Below are positions 24,674 through 33,355 of a stretch of 64,000 nt of DNA, piece after piece. The first letter of the stretch is position 1; each line of letters begins with the position of its first letter. The stretch covers positions 2,046,001 through 2,110,000 of the forward strand of contig OZ246977.1 of NCBI GenBank assembly GCA_965232465.1, written 5' to 3'. This stretch comes from G965232465 sp965232465. Lineage in GTDB: Bacteria; Pseudomonadota; Alphaproteobacteria; JAQWUY01. The notes beneath the pieces are model-generated. The model did not search any database and had not been told where the DNA came from. It saw nothing but the letters and a program-made list of their open reading frames with translations. The translations under genes and the position numbers were made by a program.

Positions 24674-25666
24674 TTATTTTAGAATGGCGTCTAATAATTC
24701 TTGACCATCAATGCCTTTGGCTTTCATGTCAGATTTCCATGCGTCCCAAATAACATTTGCTGCGTTTTGGATTTTTGCACGATCCGCATCTGAGTATGTA
24801 ATCGCCACAACACCTTTGGTTGCTTCCACGAACTTATCCGTTTCTTTGTCAAACATTTCATAGTAATAATCCATGACCGCAGGAACAGACGATTCGAGTG
24901 CTTGACGGTTGCTGTCAGACAAGGCGTTATATGCGTTAATGTTCATAATAACCGGGCAATCCGCCGTACCTAAGTTCAAATTCAGCGTTTTGTAATCCGC
25001 TAATTCCGTCAACTTGTACGCCATTGCTGTAATGGGCGAAAATCCCGCCGCATCAAAACCACCAGTGTTCATAGATGTATAGGCTTCGGTAATTGGAATA
25101 ACCGTTGGTTTGGCATCCAATTCACGCATTAAGTCCGCCATTTTACCAGCAACCCGTATCCGTAATCCCGCCAAGTCAGCAACGGTTTTTGGTGGGGTAC
25201 CTTTACCCACTAAGTTATATAAGGTCAGCGGTGATGGCATCAAGATTTTTGCATTCCATTCCTCTAATTCTTTTTTTACGATGGGCAATTGATGTGCCTT
25301 AGAGAAAATAGCCCCAATTTCACGAATATCATCGTTCGGGAATAAGTATGGCAAAGATGTCAACGAAGACGAAATAGGGGTTTTTCCGGGATGATATACA
25401 AGACAAGTTTGTGCCATTTCAAATGCATCAAACGAAATACCATCAAGGTTTTCACGGGTTTTGGACAACGCCTGTCCATAAAATAATTTTAAAGTAAAAT
25501 CCCCATTGGTTTTTTCATTGAGCACTTCCGCTAATTTTTCCACATGATTGGTAAAGTAACGGGGTTTTCCCCACAAGGATACATTCCAAGTGGTTTGTGC
25601 CATTGCGGTGGATACAAAACCGACGCTGGCAACCATTAGAATCATCGATTTGATATATTTTTTCAT
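24674..25666 (-). CDS. dctP: TRAP transporter periplasmic substrate-binding protein (DctP family)
   Basis: 330 residues. Signal peptide MKKYIKSMILMVASVGFVST with cleavage after AMA-Q. The mature part has the DctP fold, with the conserved arginine in DLAGLRIRVAGKMADLMREL and the region GGFDAAGFSPITAMAYKLTE that lines the binding site. It captures a carboxylate in the periplasm and delivers it to DctQM. GAGGAG precedes the start. Being first in a leftward unit with fadD, fadE and fadB, its ligand is probably an organic acid later activated to CoA ester, but the ligand cannot be read from sequence. Confidence 0.88.
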   Translation of the reverse strand: MKKYIKSMILMVASVGFVSTAMAQTTWNVSLWGKPRYFTNHVEKLAEVLNEKTNGDFTLKLFYGQALSKTRENLDGISFDAFEMAQTCLVYHPGKTPISSSLTSLPYLFPNDDIREIGAIFSKAHQLPIVKKELEEWNAKILMPSPLTLYNLVGKGTPPKTVADLAGLRIRVAGKMADLMRELDAKPTVIPITEAYTSMNTGGFDAAGFSPITAMAYKLTELADYKTLNLNLGTADCPVIMNINAYNALSDSNRQALESSVPAVMDYYYEMFDKETDKFVEATKGVVAITYSDADRAKIQNAANVIWDAWKSDMKAKGIDGQELLDAILK

Positions 25667-25753
25667 AATGATAATCTCCTCTTAATATATCTTATTTATT
25701 TTATACATCCTATGTGCTTATGAATAATAGGGTGTGCACATCACATGTTAAGG

Positions 25754-25794
25754 AATGCCCATTTGCATAGAAACCATTTATATGATATGGGCAT
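25754..25794. promoter_or_regulatory. Inverted repeat in the dctP-iclR control region
   Basis: AATGCCCAT (25754-25762) and ATGGGCATT (25786-25794) are perfect 9-base arms separated by 23 bases. Together with the neighbouring palindrome it lies between the divergent starts of dctP and the IclR regulator. Regulators of the IclR family bind such dyads, often in pairs. Confidence 0.4.
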
Positions 25795-25826
25795 TATTGA
25801 CATATTTATAAAAATCTGTCAATAAT
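25793..25826. promoter_or_regulatory. Candidate IclR operator overlapping a -35 box
   Basis: ATTATTGACA (25793-25802) and TGTCAATAAT (25817-25826) are perfect 10-base arms with a 14-base AT-rich spacer. The arm read on the minus strand supplies TTGACA, usable as -35 of the dctP promoter. Binding by the adjacent regulator here would block or stimulate the leftward operon. Confidence 0.5.
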
Positions 25827-25869
25827 AAAAATCAAATAATAAACTTTTATCAATATATGAAAAAATATA

Positions 25870-25899
25870 TTGCATATACACGGGCTGATGTAGTATAAA
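25870..25899 (+). promoter_or_regulatory. Putative promoter of the IclR gene
   Basis: -35 TTGCAT (25870-25875), 18 bases, -10 TATAAA (25894-25899). The expected start near 25906 leaves a leader of about 45 bases. The match is moderate. Confidence 0.4.
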
Positions 25900-25949
25900 G
25901 TGTATTAAAAAAACAACAAAGTATAGTGTTATACAATAAGATAGAAAGT

Positions 25950-26756
25950 ATGTTCATGGATAATCAACCGTATAAAAAGCCACAACCTAATACGAAGAAT
26001 ATGAAGCAAACGGATTATTTGGGATCGTTGGCAAAAGGATTAAAAGTTATTGAATGTTTTGGATTTAGCAGATCATCGTTGTCTATTACCGAAGCATCCC
26101 GCTTGTCTGGTTTGAACATGGGGGTTACCCGCCGTAGCTTGTTGACCTTGCATGCAGAAGGATATGTAGATTACAATGGCAAGTATTTTTCCCTCACACC
26201 CAAAGTATTAAATCTGGGGATGAGTGCCTTGTCATCCATGCCATTGCCGAACCTTGTACAACCGTGGTTGGATACATTGGCACAATCGACCAAAGAATCG
26301 TATTCTTTGGGGATATTGGATGGTACAGAAATTGTCTTTATTGCCCGCTCTATTCAGAAAAAAGTATTTTCCGTAAACCTATTCCCTGGATCCCGACTGC
26401 CCACATACTGTACCGCCGCAGGCAGGGTGTTGTTGGCACACCTGCCATACGATGAAGCGTATGATATTTTGCAAAAATCCCCCATAACTGACAAAACCGG
26501 ATATACTTTAACCGATGTCAATCAGATTATGGAAACGCTTACCCAGATAAAGCAACAAGGATATTGTATTATTAACCAAGAAATGGAATTAGGGTTGCTC
26601 TCCATAGCCGTACCTGTTTTAACCGCAAAAGGTATCTGTATCGGGGGAATTACAGTGGGTGTATTCGCATCTGTATATACCCCTGATAAATTGGTATCGG
26701 TTTTCTTACCCAATATGCTAAACGCCCAATCTTCCTTACAAAAAATATTACATTAG
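25950..26756 (+). CDS. IclR-family transcriptional regulator
   Basis: 268 residues from ATG 25950 (ATG 25956 or GTG 25926 are alternatives; none has a strong ribosome binding site). N-terminal winged helix at about 30-85: LSITEASRLSGLNMGVTRRS LLTLHAEGY, then an effector domain with YSLGILDGTEIVFIARS, YCTAAGRVLLAHL, ELGLLSIAVPV and GGITVGVFAS. This is the PcaR/PobR-like branch, which usually controls aromatic or acid catabolism. It is transcribed away from the TRAP/beta-oxidation operon and very likely controls it. Confidence 0.85.
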   Translation: MFMDNQPYKKPQPNTKNMKQTDYLGSLAKGLKVIECFGFSRSSLSITEASRLSGLNMGVTRRSLLTLHAEGYVDYNGKYFSLTPKVLNLGMSALSSMPLPNLVQPWLDTLAQSTKESYSLGILDGTEIVFIARSIQKKVFSVNLFPGSRLPTYCTAAGRVLLAHLPYDEAYDILQKSPITDKTGYTLTDVNQIMETLTQIKQQGYCIINQEMELGLLSIAVPVLTAKGICIGGITVGVFASVYTPDKLVSVFLPNMLNAQSSLQKILH

Positions 26757-26792
26757 GAGCTGTTATATTTAGGGGGCATCTTTATTTAAATT

Positions 26793-26902
26793 AGGGATTT
26801 ATGTACATGACTCCATAAATCAATATTTGCATGTAATGTGGTGGGATTTCACAACAAAAAACAGCCTTAATTCAACTCCTGTGGAGTCAAGTATATAAAT
26901 CC
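26793..26902. mobile_element. MITE copy 3 (about 110 bp, internally shortened)
   Basis: Same orientation as copy 2. Ends are GGGATTTATGTACATGACTC (two changes) and GAGTCAAGTATATAAATCC. Compared with copy 2 it lacks about 30 bases in the middle. It lies between the IclR stop and the MFS gene end, and both neighbours point toward it. Confidence 0.7.
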
Positions 26903-26924
26903 TTTTTTAATATAGGGTATGGGT

Positions 26925-28136
26925 TTATATTTTATGAATACCCCATAAGAAGCTTTTTAAAAAAAGTATCGACATCATCAAACAGGCAAACATAACCATA
27001 CATAGCACAGCAAAGCCAAATTTTGACAGGATGAATGCCCCTATGCTAGGACCGATTGCCATAAAACCTAGGACACACATGGCGATTGTTCCGCCTATTC
27101 TGCCGACAATATCATGGGTGAAATATGCACTGACAATCACCGACCGTAAAATCGTACATACGCCCCACCCCGCACCCAGTGTCAATATGGACACCCACAA
27201 GGTAACAGGCGATGCCCCACTTATCCATGCCACAACCACCCCAAATGCCATCATTATAAACATGGCAAACGCCATACTGTGATTACTGAGATATCTTTGT
27301 AATATGGACATTGCCAATCGTCCGATAACTTGTGCCGGTCCAATTAACATCAACATCCATATGGATTTTGGGTTTGTTTGCGACAAATATGTGGGCAGCT
27401 GAAATATAAAAATAATATATGCCAACATGGCAAAACCAAAACTGAAACCCAATAATAAACACACAAAAATCACTCGTGTGGATAAGGGTCTTTGCGGGGT
27501 GGTTGGCGTACGATTGAGATTTGTCATATCCACATCGGACAAGATTTTGTGCGGAAATATCACCAATGCCATTGCTACCACTCCCATAATCACAACCCAC
27601 ATGCCCCGCCACCCGATAATCGGTTCAAAAATGGTGACGAATGGATAAATAAACATGGGGGATGCCCCCGCCACCAACCCCACAGTCAGTATGGCGGATT
27701 TGGCTTGGTCTAAGTTCGGAATTTTTCGCATCAATAATGCAAAAGCGGATTCGTACATAGTAAACGCCATTGGAATCCCCAATAACCCCACACATATATA
27801 AGTAAACACCGCCGATTGGGACAATGCCATACCGCCAAATAAGACCAAGGAAAACCCCATACTGATACGGTTCATGGTTGGTCCATAGCCTTTGTCTATG
27901 TAATGCCCCGCCAATGGCGAACATACCGCCCACATAATAAAGCCACAGGTTAAAGCATAAAATAATTTTTCCACCGACCACCCCATATCCTGTGCCATGG
28001 CGGGGCTAATGGCAGAAAACGCATAAAAGAAACACCCCAATGCAATCAGTTCGGTCACCGCCAAGCGACCCACATAATTTTCCTGAATGCGGTACCAAAT
28101 AGACACATCCTGTATATGCCGTTTTTGATTGGACAT
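26925..28136 (-). CDS. MFS transporter
   Basis: 403 residues with 12 hydrophobic segments. The first loop has CSPLAGHYIDKGYGP, a G-x-D-(R/K)-G type motif A, and the second half starts after a hydrophilic loop near residue 200 (NRTPTTPQRPLSTR). Similar to MFS members of the oxalate/formate or monocarboxylate type, but the substrate cannot be assigned. Preceded by GAGGCGAG. It is separated by 141 bp of AT-rich DNA from the TSUP gene on its right, which is transcribed in the same direction. Confidence 0.8.
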   Translation of the reverse strand: MSNQKRHIQDVSIWYRIQENYVGRLAVTELIALGCFFYAFSAISPAMAQDMGWSVEKLFYALTCGFIMWAVCSPLAGHYIDKGYGPTMNRISMGFSLVLFGGMALSQSAVFTYICVGLLGIPMAFTMYESAFALLMRKIPNLDQAKSAILTVGLVAGASPMFIYPFVTIFEPIIGWRGMWVVIMGVVAMALVIFPHKILSDVDMTNLNRTPTTPQRPLSTRVIFVCLLLGFSFGFAMLAYIIFIFQLPTYLSQTNPKSIWMLMLIGPAQVIGRLAMSILQRYLSNHSMAFAMFIMMAFGVVVAWISGASPVTLWVSILTLGAGWGVCTILRSVIVSAYFTHDIVGRIGGTIAMCVLGFMAIGPSIGAFILSKFGFAVLCMVMFACLMMSILFLKSFLWGIHKI

Positions 28137-28277
28137 GATAAGACTCGCCTCACTTTTTTAGTTATTATATTAAGTATTTATATTGATATAATAGGTATAT
28201 AAACATTTGGGTATAATTGCAAGTAAAATTCCCTTTTTCATCCATTTTAGGTTGGCGTAAACGGGCATATTTTCGAT

Positions 28278-29039
28278 TTATATCCCGCTTGCAAACACAT
28301 ATAATAACCGTATAGATACATATAAAATCAATATCCCTGTCAGGGTTTTTACACCCTTTTTGCTGATCTGCGATGCCCCCAACCACGCCCCTATTTGTCC
28401 GCCCACACCTACAATTGGCAACACCCATATATAAGGTATAAATATGTGCCATATGTCGGGGGTATTTTGAACTTTCATTAATTGCCCTGTTAAACCGGCA
28501 ATCGAATTGACCCAAATAAAAATGCTACACATACCAGCGATACATTTGGCACTCGCCCAGCGTATATGATATAAAACCGGGGCAAGAAAAATCCCACCGC
28601 CAATCCCCGTGATGCCAGCAACAAAGCCCAATCCCCCGCCAACAAAAAATGGTATCATACGATTTTTAAGAGGGTTTTTATTATGTGTTTGCGTATGATT
28701 TTGTGCCTCAAAAAATAGCATTTTTATGGCGGATAAAAACAAAGTTATACCCAATATGCCGGTAAATACCATTTCAGAGAGGGGGATATACCCCCCTACC
28801 CATGCCATTGGCACAGAAAACACTATCCACGGCAAAGTATCTTTTATGGACAACGCCCCCGATTTGGAAAAATGCCACACACCGCCACTAACGACAATAA
28901 TATTACATATCAAAGCAACCAAAGGCACCACCCGATACTCTGTCCCCATTAAAATAAGTAACGCATTATAAGTGGATCCGCCCCCAAACCCGACAGAAGC
29001 ATACATAACAGCGGTTATAAAAAATAAAAATCCTATCAT
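28278..29039 (-). CDS. TSUP-family permease (TauE/SafE-like), first of two
   Basis: 253 residues from MIGFLFFITAVMYASVGFGG; the upstream in-frame extension to 29348 overlaps moeA and is not protein-like. About eight membrane helices with internal repeat: YASVGFGGGSTYNALLILMG and GGGLGFVAGITGIGGGIFLA are the paired glycine-rich signatures. TSUP proteins move small sulfur- or carbon-containing anions such as sulfite or sulfoacetate. It is divergent from moeA with 99 bp between the two starts. The pairing with molybdenum cofactor synthesis hints at sulfite or another oxyanion handled by a molybdoenzyme, which is inference. Confidence 0.8.
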   Translation of the reverse strand: MIGFLFFITAVMYASVGFGGGSTYNALLILMGTEYRVVPLVALICNIIVVSGGVWHFSKSGALSIKDTLPWIVFSVPMAWVGGYIPLSEMVFTGILGITLFLSAIKMLFFEAQNHTQTHNKNPLKNRMIPFFVGGGLGFVAGITGIGGGIFLAPVLYHIRWASAKCIAGMCSIFIWVNSIAGLTGQLMKVQNTPDIWHIFIPYIWVLPIVGVGGQIGAWLGASQISKKGVKTLTGILILYVSIRLLYVFASGI

Positions 29040-29138
29040 TTTGTATATATAATACTTAACGGTTTTTACCCCAGTAATTGCACCCCCTTTGTAACTTAAA
29101 GCATTGACAGAATACCATATTACAGGGATAATACCCAT

Positions 29139-30371
29139 ATGATTTTGTTTGAAGATGCAAAAAATACCATTATCGATATGGCACAATCGATTACTTTGGG
29201 ATTGGAAACAATGGCGGTAACCGATGTACATGGGCGGGTATGTGGTACAGATATATATGCCCCTTGTAATATTCAACCATTCGACAATTCGGCTATGGAT
29301 GGGTTTGCGGTGCGAACAGCCGATATACAAGGGGCATCCCCACAACACCCCATAGCATTACAAAAAATCGAAACAGTATTTGCGGGGACAATACACAACC
29401 CCATATCCATACAAGCGGGACAATGTGTGCATATTATGACCGGTGCCCCCATGGTGGGTGGGGCGGATGCGGTTGTGCCCATTGAACACACCCTTATACA
29501 AGGGGACACCATATATTTTAAATCCCCCACCGCCCCCACCGCCAACATCCGCCATGCAGGGGCAGATTTTCGCCAAGGCGATAAAGTCTTAAAACAAGGG
29601 GATATATTAACCACCGCCCATATTTTACCCCTAACAACCCTTGGCATTAGCACCATACAGGTATATACAAAACCCAAAATATCGGTGATAACTTCGGGCG
29701 ATGAATTGGTCAACGATATAACCGTTCCTTTACAAAATGGACAAATTTACAATGCCAACGCCCCATATATATGTGCCTTAATACGCCACCAAGGGGGCGA
29801 CATAATACATAACGATACAATACCCGATTCTGTGGATGATTTTATTGCCACAATACAAAAAAGTATGGCTGATGGCGTACATATTATCGTATCGAGCGGT
29901 GCCGTATCCGCAGGAAAATCCGATTTTGTTGCCAAGGGATTACGCACCATCGGGGCAGACATTTTATACCACAAAATACAAATGCGTCCAGGAAAACCCA
30001 ATTTATTTGCCCGTCTGCCCAATGGGGCGTTGTATTTTGGGTTGCCCGGCAATCCTGTTGCCAGTGCCGTGGGTGTACGATTTTTTGTCGATTGTGCCAT
30101 AAAAACCATGACTCATCACCCCCCACAAGTACCCATGTATGCCATAAGTACCACCGCATTTCATAAAAACCATGATTTTTGTATGTTTTTAAAAGGCATG
30201 TGTACCCCACAAGCGGACGGACATATGACAGTCCACATTATGGACAAACAAGCATCCTTTATGGTCAGCCCTTTTTTGCACATAAATTGTTGGGTATACA
30301 CCCCCGAAAACCGCCACACAATACAAACGGGGGATATGGTGCACATATATCCTTTTTTTGATATGTTATAA
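29139..30371 (+). CDS. moeA: Molybdopterin molybdotransferase MoeA
   Basis: 410 residues, normal length. Signatures in order: PFDNSAMDGFAVR, GADAVVPIEHT, the MPT-binding TSGDELV, SSGAVSAGKSDFV, RPGKPNLFARL and GLPGNPVASAVGV. The enzyme inserts molybdate into adenylylated molybdopterin to complete the cofactor. AGGGA lies in front of the start. No other cofactor gene is in the window, so the rest of the pathway is elsewhere. The C-terminal domain IV is complete. Confidence 0.92.
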   Translation: MILFEDAKNTIIDMAQSITLGLETMAVTDVHGRVCGTDIYAPCNIQPFDNSAMDGFAVRTADIQGASPQHPIALQKIETVFAGTIHNPISIQAGQCVHIMTGAPMVGGADAVVPIEHTLIQGDTIYFKSPTAPTANIRHAGADFRQGDKVLKQGDILTTAHILPLTTLGISTIQVYTKPKISVITSGDELVNDITVPLQNGQIYNANAPYICALIRHQGGDIIHNDTIPDSVDDFIATIQKSMADGVHIIVSSGAVSAGKSDFVAKGLRTIGADILYHKIQMRPGKPNLFARLPNGALYFGLPGNPVASAVGVRFFVDCAIKTMTHHPPQVPMYAISTTAFHKNHDFCMFLKGMCTPQADGHMTVHIMDKQASFMVSPFLHINCWVYTPENRHTIQTGDMVHIYPFFDML

Positions 30372-30381
30372 CCTGCGTATA

Positions 30382-31206
30382 TTATCGTCTGCGTCGCATA
30401 AAGCCTACACCCAGCCCGATGCCTAAACTACATAATATAACGATAATACCATACAGACTGGAATAATCCCGGGCACTGGTATAAATAAACTTAATAAGCG
30501 GACTTCTGCCGATATATATGGCTTTTTCGTCTGATACAACTATTTTTGTGGGGATATATTGATATGTGGGGGCATCGTCCACAAATGCCATAATACGATA
30601 TACACCAGGGGACATATCACTGGGGATACGGATATAAGTCTCAAACAAATATGGGCTTATCATATGTATGCCCATGGGATTATATTGATAACTTTTTTCG
30701 TATTGTTTCAAACGGGTAACCTTTTTCCAAATCGCTGGTGATGCCAAAGGATAATCGGCGGATATATCGGCAATACTATATGTAATATTATAAATACCAA
30801 TATCGGCAAATGGATAATTTTGGTGGGCATATTCACGCAGGGCATACAAGGTGTTAATAGCGTAAAATTGGGGGGCTTTGATGGTTTTTACCACTTTTTG
30901 GTCCAGCCAAAATATGGATTTTTTTGTCTTTTTACTGAGTGTATATATAGTATCCGCCCCCTCAATAACCACAATGATATTGCCCTTTACATTGGTTGTA
31001 CCATATATGCGTAGGCTCTGCCCCGTAAAGCCAATCGATACTTTATTGTTGTCATTGGGGGTATAAATATTTAAAAATGGGGCATTTGGCATCAATTTTA
31101 CACCATCGGTGACCAATGGTTTCAATGCCCATGCGGGGGGAATATACGCAGCCGCATACATCCATATGATACCCAATATCCCGCACCGCATCCCCCACCG
31201 CCCCAT
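30382..31206 (-). CDS. TIGR02186-type membrane-anchored protein
   Basis: 274 residues from ATG 31206, which follows GGGGG; a TTG at 31215 would overlap the preceding stop. An N-terminal signal (MGRWGMRCGILGIIWMYAAA) and a C-terminal helix (YGIIVILCSLGIGLGVGFM) followed by arginines make it a type I-like anchored protein with most of its mass in the periplasm. Motifs ITYSIADISADYPLASPAIW and YIRIPSDMSPGVYRIMAFVD fit the TIGR02186 family, which is found almost always beside TauE/SafE permeases in alphaproteobacteria. Function unknown; probably an accessory to the transporter directly upstream. Confidence 0.75.
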   Translation of the reverse strand: MGRWGMRCGILGIIWMYAAAYIPPAWALKPLVTDGVKLMPNAPFLNIYTPNDNNKVSIGFTGQSLRIYGTTNVKGNIIVVIEGADTIYTLSKKTKKSIFWLDQKVVKTIKAPQFYAINTLYALREYAHQNYPFADIGIYNITYSIADISADYPLASPAIWKKVTRLKQYEKSYQYNPMGIHMISPYLFETYIRIPSDMSPGVYRIMAFVDDAPTYQYIPTKIVVSDEKAIYIGRSPLIKFIYTSARDYSSLYGIIVILCSLGIGLGVGFMRRRR

Positions 31207-31208
31207 AT

Positions 31209-32132
31209 TTACCAAGCCCCCTTTGCTGTACTTAACATATACAATTCTGAGGAGGGAAATACCAAATCGACAAACAATTTGATGCCTAGCCCCAACACAA
31301 TCACCGCCAATATAAACCGCAATTGTTCCGCCTTTAATTTTCCCGATACACTGGTACCAAGCGACGCCCCGACCACACCGCCAATAATTAAAATTCCTGC
31401 TAAAATTACATCGACTGTATGGTTAATCGATGCCTGCCAATAAGTGGCGTTAATCGCCACAATGATACTTTGCAACAAGCTGGTACCCACAACAATCGAG
31501 GTGTGCATACCCAACAAATAAATCATCGCAGGCACCATAATAAATCCGCCCCCGACCCCCATTAAAGCTGATAAAAAGCCAATACAATATCCCAATAACA
31601 ATGGCAATATCATACTGATATATAAACGGGATTTGCGAAACCGTGTGCGAAACGGCAATTTATGCGTCCAATTATGAACATGGATTTTTTTCCGTGTATT
31701 GGGGCGACGACGGGCACGATATTTTGTCATAACCAATTCCCATACCATCATCCCCCCAATTATGGTTAAAAAGATAATATATGAAATTTTAATGACCAAA
31801 TCCAATTGCCCAGACTTGTTTAATAAGGTAAATACAAACACCCCCACCGAAGACCCAATAAGACCACCAAAGATCAGCACAATCGCCATCTTAAAGTCCA
31901 CATTGCCCCGTTGCCAATGCCCCATAACCCCCGTTGTACAAGTGGCAATTACCCCCGCCGATTGGGATGCCACGGCAATTGGCGATGGAATACCCATCAA
32001 AATAAGTATGGGGGTCATCATAAAACCACCGCTGACACCCAACAACCCAGACAAAAATCCAACGCCACCGCCAAGGGCGATAAGCCATAAAATATGTATC
32101 GACATTTCCGCCACAGGCAAATAAATATACAT
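31209..32132 (-). CDS. TSUP-family permease (sulfite exporter TauE/SafE), second of two
   Basis: 307 residues. Both repeat signatures are present: GGGVGFLSGLLGVSGGFMMT near 20-40 and GFLSALMGVGGGFIMVPAMI near 175-195. A basic cytoplasmic loop (KYRARRRPNTRKKIH) joins the halves. AAGGTG precedes the start. Its stop is 2 bp before the TIGR02186 start, so they form a two-gene unit. Likely exports sulfite or a related anion; direction and substrate are not fixed by sequence. Confidence 0.82.
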   Translation of the reverse strand: MYIYLPVAEMSIHILWLIALGGGVGFLSGLLGVSGGFMMTPILILMGIPSPIAVASQSAGVIATCTTGVMGHWQRGNVDFKMAIVLIFGGLIGSSVGVFVFTLLNKSGQLDLVIKISYIIFLTIIGGMMVWELVMTKYRARRRPNTRKKIHVHNWTHKLPFRTRFRKSRLYISMILPLLLGYCIGFLSALMGVGGGFIMVPAMIYLLGMHTSIVVGTSLLQSIIVAINATYWQASINHTVDVILAGILIIGGVVGASLGTSVSGKLKAEQLRFILAVIVLGLGIKLFVDLVFPSSELYMLSTAKGAW

Positions 32133-32285
32133 ATCTGAATCACACCTTAATTAAAATATAGTTTTGAATTATATGTTATACAATATTTTATATCTTGTCA
32201 TGTGTTATTTTCAAAATATGAGTATTCTTTTACTATAAGATGTATTCCCTTGTTTAAATTACTCATTAAAGAATGTTACAGAAAA

Positions 32286-33353
32286 TCATTCCCCATATTG
32301 TGCCAATTGTGCCAATTGGTCGGCGGCGATAACAGCGTCGAGCATTTCATTCAATTCGCCATCAAGAATTTTATCAAGTTTATGTAAAGTTAAATTGATT
32401 CTGTGATCTGTAACCCGTCGTTCGGGAAAGTTATATGTTTTTATCCGTTGTGAACGATCGCCACTCCCCACCTGCATTTTACGGTTTTGGGACATTTCAT
32501 TTTCGGCTTGTTGCCGTTTTGCATCAAACATTAATGCCCGTAACATTTTCATCGCTTGGTCTTTGTTTTTGTGTTGCGACCGTTGCGATTGACATTGGGC
32601 AACAATGCCCGTCGGTTCATGGGTAATACGAACGGCACTGTCGGTGGTATTTACATGTTGTCCCCCCGCCCCTGATGCACGGTAGGTATCGATACGCAAA
32701 TCGGATAGGTCGATGTGAATGTCCACTTCTTCGGCTTCGGGCAATACAGCAACGGTAGCAGCGGAAGTATGAATCCGCCCCCCGCTTTCAGTTTCGGGTA
32801 CCCGTTGCACCCGATGCCCACCGGATTCATATTTTAATTTGGCGTATACATTATCCCCAGATATGGACATACTGATAAAATTATATCCGCCCAAATCCGT
32901 TTCGTTATATTCCAACACTTCCATTCGCCATCCTTGTAATTCGGCAAATCGTTGGTACATGCGTAATAAATCACCCGCAAATAAACCCGCTTCATCCCCC
33001 CCTGCCCCCGCACGGATTTCCACAATCACATTATGAGAATCCGCAGAATCCTTGGGTAACATCATGATTTTTAAATCTTGTTCGACGATGGGCAAAGCGG
33101 ATTTTGCCAATTCCAATTCCTCTTGTGCCATTTGCACAATATCAGGGTCCGAATCTTTTAACATTTCTGTGCTGTCGATAATGCTGTTTTTTAATGCTTG
33201 ATAGCGTTTAATAACCATCACCACAGGTTCCAACATACTGTATTCTTTGGAATATTTTTGGATATCTGCACTGTTTAATCCACCGCTACTGAGGGTTTTA
33301 TTAACAGTTTCGGATCGTTTTATGATGTCGTCTAATTTATCGTCCCACGCCAT
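32286..33353 (-). CDS. prfA: Peptide chain release factor 1
   Basis: 355 residues. The catalytic GGQ is in ASGAGGQHVNTTDSAVRITH near 230, and the codon-recognition region is complete. Releases the finished peptide at UAA and UAG. It starts 2 bp after the hisS stop, so both are translated from one mRNA. The methyltransferase gene prmC, which often follows prfA, is absent here: an AT-rich gap of 153 bp and then the TSUP gene come next. Confidence 0.95.
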   Translation of the reverse strand: MAWDDKLDDIIKRSETVNKTLSSGGLNSADIQKYSKEYSMLEPVVMVIKRYQALKNSIIDSTEMLKDSDPDIVQMAQEELELAKSALPIVEQDLKIMMLPKDSADSHNVIVEIRAGAGGDEAGLFAGDLLRMYQRFAELQGWRMEVLEYNETDLGGYNFISMSISGDNVYAKLKYESGGHRVQRVPETESGGRIHTSAATVAVLPEAEEVDIHIDLSDLRIDTYRASGAGGQHVNTTDSAVRITHEPTGIVAQCQSQRSQHKNKDQAMKMLRALMFDAKRQQAENEMSQNRKMQVGSGDRSQRIKTYNFPERRVTDHRINLTLHKLDKILDGELNEMLDAVIAADQLAQLAQYGE

Positions 33354-33355
33354 GT

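Noticed and set aside
29039..29348. N-terminal extension of the first TSUP permease
   Set aside because: It overlaps the start of moeA on the opposite strand and is unlike TSUP proteins; the ATG at 29039 matches the family start.
32133..32285. prmC release-factor methyltransferase after prfA
   Set aside because: The gap is too short and AT-rich; no NPPY motif is found on either strand there.
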